54,237 nucleotides of DNA from the NCBI GenBank assembly GCA_020832565.1, contig JAFIEI010000024.1, forward strand, positions 1-54,237, read 5' to 3'. Made by a program: the position numbers and the translations under genes. The number at the start of each line of letters is the position of its first letter. Within the stretch, counting starts at the first letter, position 1. The stretch is from Salinarimonas sp. GTDB lineage: Bacteria > Pseudomonadota > Alphaproteobacteria > Rhizobiales > Beijerinckiaceae. Shown here piece by piece: positions 28,842-38,300 of this stretch. The notes beneath the pieces are model-generated. The model saw only the letters and a list, made by a program, of their open reading frames with translations. It ran no database searches and was not told the DNA's origin.

Positions 28842-29378
28842 TCAGGCGGATTTCGGCCTGAAAGCGGTGACGATCGCCGGGTCGGTCTCGAGGCGGGCCG
28901 CGCCGGTGAGATCCAGGCAATAGGGAATGGCGGGAAAGATCGCCGTCAGCGACAGGCGGATCGAGGACGGCTTGCCCGGCAGATTGACGATCAGCGCCTT
29001 GCCGCGCAGCCCGGCTACCTGGCGCGAGAGCATCGCGGTCGGTACCTGTTCGAGGCTCACCCGCCGCATCACCTCGGCAAAGCCCGGCATCAGCCGGTCA
29101 CAGGCTTCGACGGTCGCTTCCGGCGTAAGATCGCGCGGCGCGGGGCCGGTGCCGCCCGTCGTCAGAACGAGATCACAATCCTCGCGATCCACCAGCGAGA
29201 CGAGCGCTTCGCGCACGCTGTCGATCCCGTCCGCGACGATGCGGCTCACCGGCGTGAACGGCGTGGTCAGGACGTCCTGCAGGAAGACGAGGATCGCCGG
29301 CCCGCTCTCGTCGGGATAGGCGCCGCGCGAGGCGCGGTCCGAAACGGTGAGGATGCCGATACGGGCGGTTCTTGCCAT
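28842..29378 (-). CDS. mog: molybdopterin adenylyltransferase
   Basis: 178 aa. MoaB/Mog domain: IGILTVSDRASRGAYPDESGP at the N terminus, LVLTTGGTGPAPRDLTPEAT in the middle, and LRGKALIVNLPGKPSSIRLSL towards the end. It adenylylates molybdopterin before molybdate insertion, which NarG needs. Two starts are possible. ATG 29384 overlaps the moaA stop as ATGA but abuts the GGGAGG. ATG 29378 has that GGGAGG at a normal six-base distance and is preferred. Confidence 0.92.
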   Translation of the reverse strand: MARTARIGILTVSDRASRGAYPDESGPAILVFLQDVLTTPFTPVSRIVADGIDSVREALVSLVDREDCDLVLTTGGTGPAPRDLTPEATVEACDRLMPGFAEVMRRVSLEQVPTAMLSRQVAGLRGKALIVNLPGKPSSIRLSLTAIFPAIPYCLDLTGAARLETDPAIVTAFRPKSA

Positions 29379-29380
29379 GG

Positions 29381-30403
29381 TCATCCTCCCGTCACGCTCA
29401 TATGGCGGGGCAGCGTGGCCGCGCCACGCCGGTCGATGACGAAATCATGGCCCTTGGGCTTGTTTGCGAGCGCGTGATCGATCGCGGCATGGAGCCGGTC
29501 GTCGGCCTCCGAGCCGCGCAGGGCCGCACGCAGATCGGCGCCCTCCTCATGGCCGAGGCAGGTATAGAGATGGCCGGTGCAGGTGACGCGCACACGGTTG
29601 CAGCTTTCGCAGAAATTATGGCTGAGCGGCGTGATGAAGCCGATCTTCCCGCCCGTCTCGGCGACATCCAGATAGCGCGCGGGGCCGCCCGAATCGTGGG
29701 CGCTCGGCGTGAGCGTGAAACGCTGCGCCAGGTCCCGCCGGACCTTCGCGAGGGAGAGGAACTGGTCGTCGCGATCCGCTCCGACATCGCCGAGCGGCAT
29801 CACCTCGATGAAGGTGATGTCCATGTCATGCGCATGCGCCCAGGTGACGAGATCGGGGATCTCGTGTTCGTTCACCCCCTTGAGCGCCACGGCATTGATC
29901 TTGACGCGGATCCCCGCTTCCTGCACGGCGGCGATCCCCTCCATCACCTTGCCCAGATTCCCCCAGCGGGTGATGGCGCGGTAACGCGCGGGATCCAGGG
30001 TATCGAGGGAGAGATTGACGCGTTTCACGCCGGCGGCGGCGAGATCGGCGGCATGGCGGGACAGCAGCGTGCCGTTCGTGGTCAGCGTCAGCTCGTCGAG
30101 GGCGCCGCTGGCGAGGTGGCACGAGAGCATGCGAAAGAGTTCGCGAACGTCGCGGCGCACCAGCGGCTCGCCGCCGGTCAGGCGCAGCTTGCGCACCCCG
30201 CGCCCGATGAAGGCGCTGCACAGCCGGTCGAGTTCTTCCAGCGAGAGCAGGTCGCGCTTGGGCAGGAAGCTCATCTGCTCCGACATGCAATAGACGCAGC
30301 GCAGGTCACAGCGATCAGTCACGGACACCCGCAGATAGGTGACCCGGCGCGCATGGCCGTCGATCAGCGGGGCGTTGCAGGAGGCGAAACCGGGACAGGG
30401 CAT
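29381..30403 (-). CDS. moaA: GTP 3',8-cyclase (molybdenum cofactor biosynthesis)
   Basis: 340 aa radical SAM enzyme that starts molybdopterin synthesis from GTP. The N-terminal 4Fe-4S cluster motif is CDLRCVYC (Cys-x3-Cys-x2-Cys). [13 protein letters not shown] follows. The C-terminal cluster is [21 protein letters not shown], and the chain ends in the GG needed for MoaA function (SVTGG). The ATG at 30403 gives the conserved start MPCPGF. It is embedded in the nar operon between the hemerythrin gene and mog, giving local cofactor supply. Confidence 0.96.
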   Translation of the reverse strand: MPCPGFASCNAPLIDGHARRVTYLRVSVTDRCDLRCVYCMSEQMSFLPKRDLLSLEELDRLCSAFIGRGVRKLRLTGGEPLVRRDVRELFRMLSCHLASGALDELTLTTNGTLLSRHAADLAAAGVKRVNLSLDTLDPARYRAITRWGNLGKVMEGIAAVQEAGIRVKINAVALKGVNEHEIPDLVTWAHAHDMDITFIEVMPLGDVGADRDDQFLSLAKVRRDLAQRFTLTPSAHDSGGPARYLDVAETGGKIGFITPLSHNFCESCNRVRVTCTGHLYTCLGHEEGADLRAALRGSEADDRLHAAIDHALANKPKGHDFVIDRRGAATLPRHMSVTGG

Positions 30404-30407
30404 GGGG

Positions 30408-30992
30408 TTACTTTCTCTTTCGTGAAGGAGGCTGCGGCGCTGCCGGTGGCGCCGGAAGGCCGCGCCGACGCGCCATGTTCTCGGCGATGAGCCGCAGATC
30501 GGCGGCGGCGAGGCGCGCTTCGGCGAGCGGCATGACGATGGCGTTCTCGACCGCCAGATGGCGGCGCTGGCGGCGCACGAAGAGTCGGATGCGCTCGCAC
30601 AGATCGAGATCGAGGCCGGTATCGCCGCGTTCGCGCACATCCAGCAGCCCCTCGGCGATGATCCGCGTGTCGATCTCGTCCTGGCGGTGCTCCCGGGTGA
30701 GCAGGGCAAGGACCCGCTCGATATCTTCGTCCCTTGCCCGCGCACGCAGCAGTGGGAACAGATCCTCTTCCTCGTCGGCGCGATGGCGCGCCATCTCGGT
30801 TTCGAGATGATGCAGCACCTGCGCGAGCAGCGCGCGGTCCGGCGGGCTCTGTTCGCTCAACGCCTCCAGCGCGCTGCAAAGACCGCGCTGGCGATGATGG
30901 TCGGCGAGGATATAGGCGAGCGGGCGTGCCAGCAGCGCCGGGTCGAGGGCATCAAGCGCTTTTGCGTCAAGCTTGCGTGTGAGAGCAGGCAT
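30408..30992 (-). CDS. hemerythrin HHE domain protein
   Basis: 194 aa. Di-iron ligands typical of hemerythrin HHE domains are visible: ILADHHRQR (residue ~32), [23 protein letters not shown] (His and the HxxxE pair near 60-77), REHRQDE, and [16 protein letters not shown] near 145. In nitrate-respiring bacteria such proteins bind oxygen or nitric oxide, or help repair iron centres. The ATG overlaps the previous ORF by 26 bp and moaA begins 4 bp after its stop, so translation is coupled. Confidence 0.9.
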   Translation of the reverse strand: MPALTRKLDAKALDALDPALLARPLAYILADHHRQRGLCSALEALSEQSPPDRALLAQVLHHLETEMARHRADEEEDLFPLLRARARDEDIERVLALLTREHRQDEIDTRIIAEGLLDVRERGDTGLDLDLCERIRLFVRRQRRHLAVENAIVMPLAEARLAAADLRLIAENMARRRGLPAPPAAPQPPSRKRK

Positions 30993-31278
30993 GGACGGCT
31001 CCCCTCGGTCGGAAGGCGAAGGCGAGCATCCGCGAGAGGCAGACGAGCCCGGGATCTTCGGCGCGCCCCATCGCCCCCATCAGCGACAGCCAGTCGTCTT
31101 CGCTCGCCTCGTTGGTGAAAATGCGGGTGGCGCGGGTCAGGAAGACGCCGGGGGTGATCCCCTCCTGCGCCGCCGCCTCACGCACCTGCGTGGCGAGCGT
31201 CAGATCGCCGATGGCCATCAGCGTCTCCATGGCCACGCCCTCATCCTCGAAACGGTTGATCAATTCACCCATGAGCAT
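30967..31278 (-). CDS. hypothetical protein in nitrate reductase cluster (103 aa)
   Basis: Not recognised. Helical and soluble, with MGELINRFEDEGVAMETLMAIGDLTLATQ at the N terminus and TRATRIFTNEASEDDWLSLMGAMGRAEDPG in the middle, and a Cys/His-containing end (CSHTQA). GGGGAG lies eight bases before the ATG. It overlaps the hemerythrin start by 26 bp and follows the ppiC-type gene by 26 bp. Position implies a role in nitrate reductase maturation or stress, but nothing in the sequence names it. Confidence 0.65.
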   Translation of the reverse strand: MLMGELINRFEDEGVAMETLMAIGDLTLATQVREAAAQEGITPGVFLTRATRIFTNEASEDDWLSLMGAMGRAEDPGLVCLSRMLAFAFRPRGAVHACSHTQA

Positions 31279-31304
31279 GGCATTTCTCCCCTTGTGGCCC
31301 GGAT

Positions 31305-32168
31305 TCAGTGGACGTTGAGATCGCCCGGCGAACCGACCTCGATCCCTTCGACATTGCTGCGCGCGAGCAGTTTGGCGACGTATTGCGCCTGGGCGCGCCG
31401 GCTCACGGCCTCGGCGAGATACTCCGCAATGCGCTCGCGCACCGCCTCGAAGGGCAAAACCTCACCCGTCGCGCGCGCATGCAGGCGGATGACGTGGAAG
31501 CCGTAACGGGTCTCGACCGGCTCGGAGGAAATCTCGCCCTCGCGCATGGCGCAAAGCGCGGTCTCGAAGGCCGGCGTGGTATCGCCCGGCCCGATCTGGC
31601 CGAGCCGACCGCCCTCGCGGGCTGTCGGGCATTGCGACAGGGCGCGCGCCAGATCGGCGAAGAGGGACGGCGCCTCGCGCAATTGCGCGATCGCCTGTCC
31701 GGCCTTCTCGCGGGCCGCCGCGAAGGCTTTCGCATCCGCCGGATCGGCAGCGATCAGGATATGGCTGACCTCGTCGATGGTGGGGGCGCGGAAGCGTTCG
31801 CGGTTCTTCTCGTAATAGATCCGGCATTCCTCTTCGGTCGCCTGCGGCACGGCGATCTCGCGCTCCACGAGGGCGCGCATATTGGCCTCGTCGGGCGTCT
31901 CGCGGCGCCCTTCCGAATCGCGCGCGGGCTCGGCTTCAATGCCGAGGCGCTTCACCTCCTGCGAGAGCGCCTCGCGGATGACGAGGGCGAGCGCGGCCTT
32001 CTTCCAGGCGCCGACGGGATTGGCGGCGGGATGATTCTGGGTCTCGCGGGAGATCATCGCACGGGAGACCACCACGCCGTTGACCTTGACGACATTGCGC
32101 GGGCCCGCCTTGGCGAGATCCGGCTTGACGGAACAATCGGTGGACGGAGCTGAATTCTCGGCGGACAT
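31305..32168 (-). CDS. PpiC-type (parvulin) peptidylprolyl isomerase
   Basis: 287 aa. An N-terminal SurA/NifM-like helical region (VVKVNGVVVSRAMISRE...) precedes a parvulin domain: VSHILIAADPADAKAFAAAREKA, LARALSQCPTAREGGRLGQIGPGDTTPAFETAL, and ETRYGFHVIRLHA. No signal peptide is seen, fitting a cytosolic chaperone for NarG/NarH, as in nar operons that carry such a gene after narI. The ATG at 32168 has AAGGA upstream. In-frame sequence further up is not conserved. Confidence 0.88.
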   Translation of the reverse strand: MSAENSAPSTDCSVKPDLAKAGPRNVVKVNGVVVSRAMISRETQNHPAANPVGAWKKAALALVIREALSQEVKRLGIEAEPARDSEGRRETPDEANMRALVEREIAVPQATEEECRIYYEKNRERFRAPTIDEVSHILIAADPADAKAFAAAREKAGQAIAQLREAPSLFADLARALSQCPTAREGGRLGQIGPGDTTPAFETALCAMREGEISSEPVETRYGFHVIRLHARATGEVLPFEAVRERIAEYLAEAVSRRAQAQYVAKLLARSNVEGIEVGSPGDLNVH

Positions 32169-32251
32169 CACAGGTCTCGCTTTCCTTGTGCAACAGGGGA
32201 TCGGACAGGTTCGGATCGCCTGCGCCAGGCGGTCCGGCGCAGGCGGCGATA

Positions 32252-32974
32252 TCATTCGGCGGGATGGACCTTGTGGCCGGGAGCCGCGCTGCGGGCATCG
32301 ATCTTCTTCGAGCGCACGACCTGATAGCCGGGGCGGAAGAAGTACTTCACCGGGACCGAGAACATGTGCACGAGGCGCGTGAACGGGAACAGGATGAAGA
32401 TGATGAAGCCCACGAAGATGTGCAGCTTGTAGATCCAGTGCACGCCCACGACCTCGAGATAGGCATCCGTGCGGAAGGTGAACACGCCCTGCGACCAGTT
32501 CATGAACCGCACCATCTCGCCGCCATCCAGATGCTGGAACGAGACGAGGATGGTGCCCATTCCGATTACGAGCTGCGCCCAGATCAGCATGATGATCCCG
32601 GTATCGGCGAAGCTGGATTGCTTGCGGATGCGCGGATCATAGAGCCGCCGGTGGATCAGCATCGCACCGCCCACGATCGCCATGGCGCCGGCAATGCCGC
32701 CGACGACAATGGCGAGGAACTGTTTCACGCCGTAGCTGATCCCCATCAGGTCGAAGACCCAGGTCGGCGTCAGCAGACCGACGAGATGGCCGAAGAAGAC
32801 GATGATGATGCCGACATGGAACAGCACCGACCCCCAGACCAGCTGCTTGCGGCGCAGGAACTGGCTGGAACTCGCCTTCCAGGTATAGGGAGCGCGGTCG
32901 TAGCGGGCGATCGAGCCGATGATCAGCACGGACAGCGCGATATAGGGCATGATGCCGAAGAGAAAGAAATCCAT
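32252..32974 (-). CDS. narI: respiratory nitrate reductase, gamma subunit (cytochrome b)
   Basis: 240 aa, five membrane helices. Haem-b ligands correspond to those of E. coli NarI: His53 and His63 in FHVGIIIVFFGHLVG, His185 (WIYKLH) and His203 (TRLVH). The 18-residue spacing of the second pair is conserved. NarI takes electrons from quinol at the periplasmic side and passes them to NarH. Starts at 32983 and 32974 are both possible. GAGGACA favours 32974 (MDFFLFG). It lies 18 bp after narJ. Confidence 0.96.
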   Translation of the reverse strand: MDFFLFGIMPYIALSVLIIGSIARYDRAPYTWKASSSQFLRRKQLVWGSVLFHVGIIIVFFGHLVGLLTPTWVFDLMGISYGVKQFLAIVVGGIAGAMAIVGGAMLIHRRLYDPRIRKQSSFADTGIIMLIWAQLVIGMGTILVSFQHLDGGEMVRFMNWSQGVFTFRTDAYLEVVGVHWIYKLHIFVGFIIFILFPFTRLVHMFSVPVKYFFRPGYQVVRSKKIDARSAAPGHKVHPAE

Positions 32975-32992
32975 TGTCCTCATCCTCTGTGA

Positions 32993-33769
32993 TCAACGGG
33001 CCGTCGGCCCCGCCGACGGATTGCGCTGGCGGTGGACGATCTCGGTGCGCGGACCGAGCATTTGCGGAGTTTCGAGGCCGGGCGCGGGGCGGCGCGCCTG
33101 GCGCAGTTTCGCGGCGAGGCTGTCGACCCCGCAATCCTCGTTGGCCGCGCCGGGACCGAAGAGCACTTCCTCCTCCTCCCAGATCGCGTCGAGCGCCTCG
33201 AGATCGTTGGGATCCTCTTCCCCATCCGGGAGAATCGCCTCGAAGGCTTCCGCCTGCGGCTTCTCGCTGGCGAGCGCCACGAGGATCGAAAAGATCGGCG
33301 CATAGTCGGATTCGCGCTTTTGCAGGCGCTCAGCCAGGCTGACGAAGATATGCGCCGGCTGCGAGAGCAGCCCGCAGGCCTCGGCGGAGGGACGCGTGGC
33401 GCAATATTCGAGGAAGAGCGGCACGAAATCCGGCAGCTCGTTCGCCGCGATGGTGAAGCCTGCCTCCTCGTAGAGCGTGAGCAGGTCCACCATCGCCTGG
33501 CCCCGGTCGCGGCTCTCGCCATGCACATGCTCGAACAGGTGCAGCGAGAGTGAGCGGGAGCGGTCAAAGAGCAGGATGTAGGCTTCCTGCGCCTCGTAGA
33601 TATCGGTGCTCGCGAGCCGCTCGAGGAGCGGCGCGAGGGCATTGCGCGCCCGTGTGTCGAGCACCCCCTCGCTTGCGAGGAGATCGCGGATATCCGGGAT
33701 CGCCTGCTGGAGTTCCGGGCTCGGATAGGCGAGCAGGGCGGAAAGAGCTTTCAGCGTCTTCATTGTCAT
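32993..33769 (-). CDS. narJ: nitrate reductase molybdenum cofactor assembly chaperone
   Basis: 258 aa. Helical TorD/NarJ-family chaperone: LKALSALLAYPSPELQQAI at the start, ERLASTDIYEAQEAYILLFDRSRSLSLHLFEHVHGESRDRGQAMVDLL (the NarJ signature), and PDFVPLFLEY. It holds apo-NarGH until the molybdenum cofactor is inserted. The tail after residue 200 (EDPNDLEALDAIWEEEE…) is acidic. Start 33769 or 33763, both near GAGGAG. The longer open frame to 33910 lies inside narH. Confidence 0.95.
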   Translation of the reverse strand: MTMKTLKALSALLAYPSPELQQAIPDIRDLLASEGVLDTRARNALAPLLERLASTDIYEAQEAYILLFDRSRSLSLHLFEHVHGESRDRGQAMVDLLTLYEEAGFTIAANELPDFVPLFLEYCATRPSAEACGLLSQPAHIFVSLAERLQKRESDYAPIFSILVALASEKPQAEAFEAILPDGEEDPNDLEALDAIWEEEEVLFGPGAANEDCGVDSLAAKLRQARRPAPGLETPQMLGPRTEIVHRQRNPSAGPTAR

Positions 33770-33776
33770 GATCTCC

Positions 33777-35303
33777 TCACGCCATCTCGACCGGGTTGCG
33801 CGGCTTGCCCGTGGGCGCGCCGAAGAGGTTCGTTTTGGGATTGCCCTCCGAGCAACCGGAGCCGAAGGAGAAGCCGCAGGAGCCGCGCAGATCCGCCGCA
33901 TCCTCGACACCGAGTTCGCGATGCGTGGTGGGGATCACGAAGCGATCCTCGAAATTGGCGATGGCCATGTAGCGGTACATCTCTTCGATCTGCCCGCCGG
34001 TGAGGCCGACATCGCCGGCGAGCTTCTCGTCGATCACCCCGTCCACGGTCTTGGCGCGCATGTAGCCGCGCATGGCGAGCATGCGCTCGAGGCAGGTGAC
34101 GATCGGCTCTTCCTTGCCGCCGGTGAGCAGGTTGGCGAGGTATTTCACAGGGATGCGCAGGGAGCGCACATCGGGCATCTCGCCGTCATGACCGATCTTT
34201 CCGGCCTGGGCGGCGGACTGGATCGGCGAGAGCGGCGGCACGTACCAGACCATCGGCATGGTCCGGTATTCGGGATGCAGCGGGAAGGCGATCTTCCACT
34301 CCATCGCCATCTTGTAGACGGGCGAGGCGACCGCCGCTTCGAGCCAGCTCTCGGGGATGCCCTGTTTGCGCGCCTCGGCGATCACCTGCGGATCACGCGG
34401 ATCGAGGAAGACGCCGAGCTGGGCTTCATAGAGATCCTTTTCGTCGGGCGTCGCCGCCGCTTCGGCGATCTTGTCGGCATCGTAGAGCACGACGCCGATA
34501 TAGCGGATCCGGCCCACGCAGGTTTCCGAGCAGACGGTCGGCATCCCCGCCTCGAGGCGCGGATAGCACATGGTGCATTTCTCGGATTTGCCCGAAGACC
34601 AGTTGTAATAGATCTTTTTATACGGGCATCCGGAGACGCACATGCGCCAGCCGCGGCACTTGTCCTGGTCGATCAGGACGACGCCGTCCTCCTCGCGCTT
34701 GTAGATCGCGCCCGAGGGACAGGCCGCGACGCAGGTCGGATTGAGGCAGTGCTCGCACAGACGCGGCAGATACATCATGAAGGTGTTTTCGAACTCACCA
34801 TAGATGTCCTTCTCCACGCCGGCGAAGTTGTAATCCGCGCCACGCTTGGCGAATTCACCGCCGAGGATCTCCTCCCAGTTCGGGCCCCATTCGATCTTCT
34901 GCATGCGCTCGCCCGAAATCTTCGAGCGCGGGCGCGCGGTCGGGAAGGTTTTCGATTCCGGCGCATCCTGAAGATGGGCGTAGTCGAAATCGAAGGGCTC
35001 GTAGTAATCGTCGATCTCGGGCAAATCGGGATTGGCGAAGATATGCGCCAGAATGCGCCATTTCGAGCCGATACGCGGCTCGATCTTGCCGTTCTTCCTG
35101 CGCTTCCAGCCGCCGTTCCAGCGGTCCTGGTTCTCCCAATCCTTGGGATAGCCGATACCGGGCTTGGTCTCGACGTTGTTGAACCAGGCGTATTCCATGC
35201 CTTCCCGGTTGGTCCAGACGTTCTTGCAGGTCACGGAGCAGGTGTGACACCCGATGCACTTGTCGAGGTTCAGCACCATCGCGATTTGAGCGCGGATTTT
35301 CAT
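33777..35303 (-). CDS. narH: respiratory nitrate reductase, beta subunit
   Basis: 508 aa electron-transfer subunit with four Fe-S cluster motifs: CIGCHTCSVTCKNVW, CEHCLNPTCVAACPSG, CRGWRMCVSGCPYKK, and CTMC…CSETCVGR. The Trp in place of one Cys in CRGWRMC marks the 3Fe-4S cluster, as in known NarH. It passes electrons from NarI haems to NarG. The ATG at 35303 (MKIRAQIAMVLNLDKCIGC) lies 11 bp after narG. Confidence 0.98.
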   Translation of the reverse strand: MKIRAQIAMVLNLDKCIGCHTCSVTCKNVWTNREGMEYAWFNNVETKPGIGYPKDWENQDRWNGGWKRRKNGKIEPRIGSKWRILAHIFANPDLPEIDDYYEPFDFDYAHLQDAPESKTFPTARPRSKISGERMQKIEWGPNWEEILGGEFAKRGADYNFAGVEKDIYGEFENTFMMYLPRLCEHCLNPTCVAACPSGAIYKREEDGVVLIDQDKCRGWRMCVSGCPYKKIYYNWSSGKSEKCTMCYPRLEAGMPTVCSETCVGRIRYIGVVLYDADKIAEAAATPDEKDLYEAQLGVFLDPRDPQVIAEARKQGIPESWLEAAVASPVYKMAMEWKIAFPLHPEYRTMPMVWYVPPLSPIQSAAQAGKIGHDGEMPDVRSLRIPVKYLANLLTGGKEEPIVTCLERMLAMRGYMRAKTVDGVIDEKLAGDVGLTGGQIEEMYRYMAIANFEDRFVIPTTHRELGVEDAADLRGSCGFSFGSGCSEGNPKTNLFGAPTGKPRNPVEMA

Positions 35304-35314
35304 GTCATCACCTG

Positions 35315-38300
35315 TTATTCAGCGGCCTGGGGGGCCTGATTGGATTGCGGGTCGGCTTCGTCATCCATCCAGTCGACCCTCGCCATCTTGCGCACCACAA
35401 CGAATTCGTCGCGGTTGGCGCCGACGGTGCCGTAGTAGTTGAAGCCGTAGGAGAGCTGCGCGTAGCCGCCGATCATGTGGGTGGGCTTGAGGATCGCGCG
35501 GGTGACGGAGTTGTGAATCCCGCCGCGCTGGCCCGTGATCTCGGAGCCGGGCGTGTTCACGATCTTCTCCTGCGCATGATACATCATGCACATGCCTTCC
35601 TTGACGCGCTGGGAGACCACCGCGCGGGCCGAGATCGCGCCGTTGACGTTGTAGAGCTCGATCCAGTCGTTATCGACGATCCCCGCCTGGCGGGCATCAC
35701 GCTCGCTGATCCAGACGCACGGCCCGCCGCGGCTGAGCGTGAGCATCAGCAGGTTGTCGGTATAGGTCGAGTGGATGCCCCATTTCTGGTGCGGCGTGAT
35801 GAAGTTGAGAACGACTTCCTTCTCGCCGTTGCTGCCGACGCTGCCCTGGGCGGGCTTGATCGTGCGCAGATCGACGGGCGGACGGTAGACGCACAGACCC
35901 TCCCCGAAGGCGCGCATCCACAGATGGTCCTGATAGAGCTGCTGGCGGCCTGTCAGAGTGCGCCACGGGATGAATTCGTGGACGTTCGTATAACCGGCAT
36001 TGTAGCAGACCTTCTCGCTCTCCAGCCCGGACCAGATCGGCGAGGAGATGATCTTGCGCGGCTGGGCGACCACGTCGCGGAAGCGGATCTTCTCGTCTTC
36101 CTTGGGGAGGGCGAGATGGGCGTGTTCGCGACCGGTGAACTTGGCGAGACTTTCCCAGGCCTTGACCGCGACCTCGCCGTTGGTCTCGGGTGCGAGCATG
36201 AGGAGCACCTCGCAGGCATCAATCGCGGTTTCGATCTTCGCCATGCCCTTGGTCGGGCCCTCTTCGGTGACGGTGCCGTTGAGCTCACGCAGGAGTTCGA
36301 CCTCGTGCTCCGTGTTCCAGGCCATGCCCTTGCCGCCGTTGCCGATCTTCTCCATCAGCGGACCGAGCGCGGTGAAGCGCTTGTAGAGATTGGGATAATC
36401 ACGCTCGACCACGGTGACCTGCGGCATGGTCTTGCCGGGGATCGGCTCGATATCGCCCGTCTTCCAGTCCTTGACGTCGAAGGGCTGGGCGATCTCGCCG
36501 GGGGTGTCGTGCAGGATCGGTGTAAGGACGACGTCCTTCTCCACGCCGAGCACTTCCGGCGCCACATCCGAGAAGGCGCGCGCGAGGCCCTTGTAGATGT
36601 CCCAGTCCGACCGCGATTCCCAGATCGGGTCCACCGCCGCCGTCAGCGGATGGATGAAGGGATGCATGTCGGAGGTGTTGAGGTCGTTCTTCTCGTACCA
36701 GGTCGCCGTGGGCAGGACGATGTCGGAATAGACCGCCGTGGTCGACATCCGGAAATCGAGGGTGACGAGCAGGTCGAGTTTCCCTTCCGGCGCCTTCTCG
36801 TGCCAGACGACGTCCTTCGCCCGGGTCTTGCCCTCGGGGCCGAGATCCTTGCCGAGCACGCCGTGGGACGTACCCAAAAGGTGCTTGAGGAAATATTCGT
36901 GCCCCTTGCCGGAGGAGCCGAGCAGGTTCGAGCGCCAGACGAAGAGGTTTCGCGGCCAGTTCTTCGGATTGTCGGGATCCTCGCAGGAGAGCTTGAGGTC
37001 ACCGTCCTTGAGGCCCTTGGCGACGTAATCCTTCGCCTCCATCCCCGCCGCTTCCGCAGCCCTGGCCACTTCGAGCGGGTTGGTTTCGAGCTGCGGCGCG
37101 GAGGGCAGCCAGCCCATGCGCTCGGCCCGGATGTTGTAGTCGATGATGGCGCCGTCCCACGGTCCTGCCGGGGCGGTCGGCGAGAGGATGTCCTTCACCT
37201 CCATGGTCTCGTAGCGCCATTGGTCGGTATGAGCGTAGAAGAACGAGGTGGAATTCTGCTGACGCGGCGGGCGGCCCCAGTCGAGACCGAAGGCGAGCGG
37301 CAGCCAGCCCGATTGCGGGCGCAGCTTTTCCTGGCCGACATAGTGCGACCAGCCACCGCCGGATTGCCCCACACAGCCGCACATCACCAGCATGTTGATG
37401 GCGCTGCGATAGTTCATGTCCATGTGGTACCAATGGTTCATCGCCGCCCCGATGATGATCATCGAACGTCCATTGGTCTTCTCGGCATTGAGTGCGAATT
37501 CACGCGCGACGGTGATGATCTGGTCGCGCGGCACGCCGGTGATCTTCTCGGCCCAGGCCGGGGAATAGGGCGCGTCGTCGTCGAAGCTTTTCGCGACATT
37601 GTCTCCGCCGAAACCGCGATCGACGCCGTAATTGGCCAGGAACAGGTCATAGACCGTGGCGACGAGCATCTCGCCCTCCGCCGTCTGGACCTTCTTCACC
37701 GGAATGCGGCGCGCGAGCACGCTGTCATGCTCGGTCGAGGTGAAGTGCTCGTGCTGGAGATTGCCGAAATACGGGAAGGCGACATCCTCGAACCCGTCCT
37801 CGGCACCCGCCAGCGAGAGCCGCAGATCGACCGCCTTGCCGTCAGCGCGCTTCGCGTCGAGGTTCCACTTGCCGGTCTCGCCCCAGCGGAAGCCGACGGA
37901 GCCGTTGGGCACCACGATCTCGCCCGTGGGCGCGTCGATCGCCAGGGTCTTCCATTCGGGATTGTTCTTCTCGCCGAGCTTCTTGTCCATGTCGGAAGCG
38001 CGCAGGAAACGCTCTGGAATGAGGTTGCCCTTGTCGTCGCGCACCAGTCGCACCAGCATCGGCATGTCGGTGTAGCGCTTCACGTAGTCGGTGAAGTAGT
38101 CCACCTGGCGATCGACATGGAATTCCTTGAGGATGACATGACCCATGGCCATGCCGAGCGCCGCGTCGGTCCCCTGTTTCACCGAGACCCAGAGATCGGC
38201 GAATTTCGAGGCTTCCGAGTAATCCGGGCAGATCACCACGCTCTTGGCGCCGCGATAGCGCACTTCCGTATAGAAATGGGCGTCGGGCGTGCGGGTCTGC

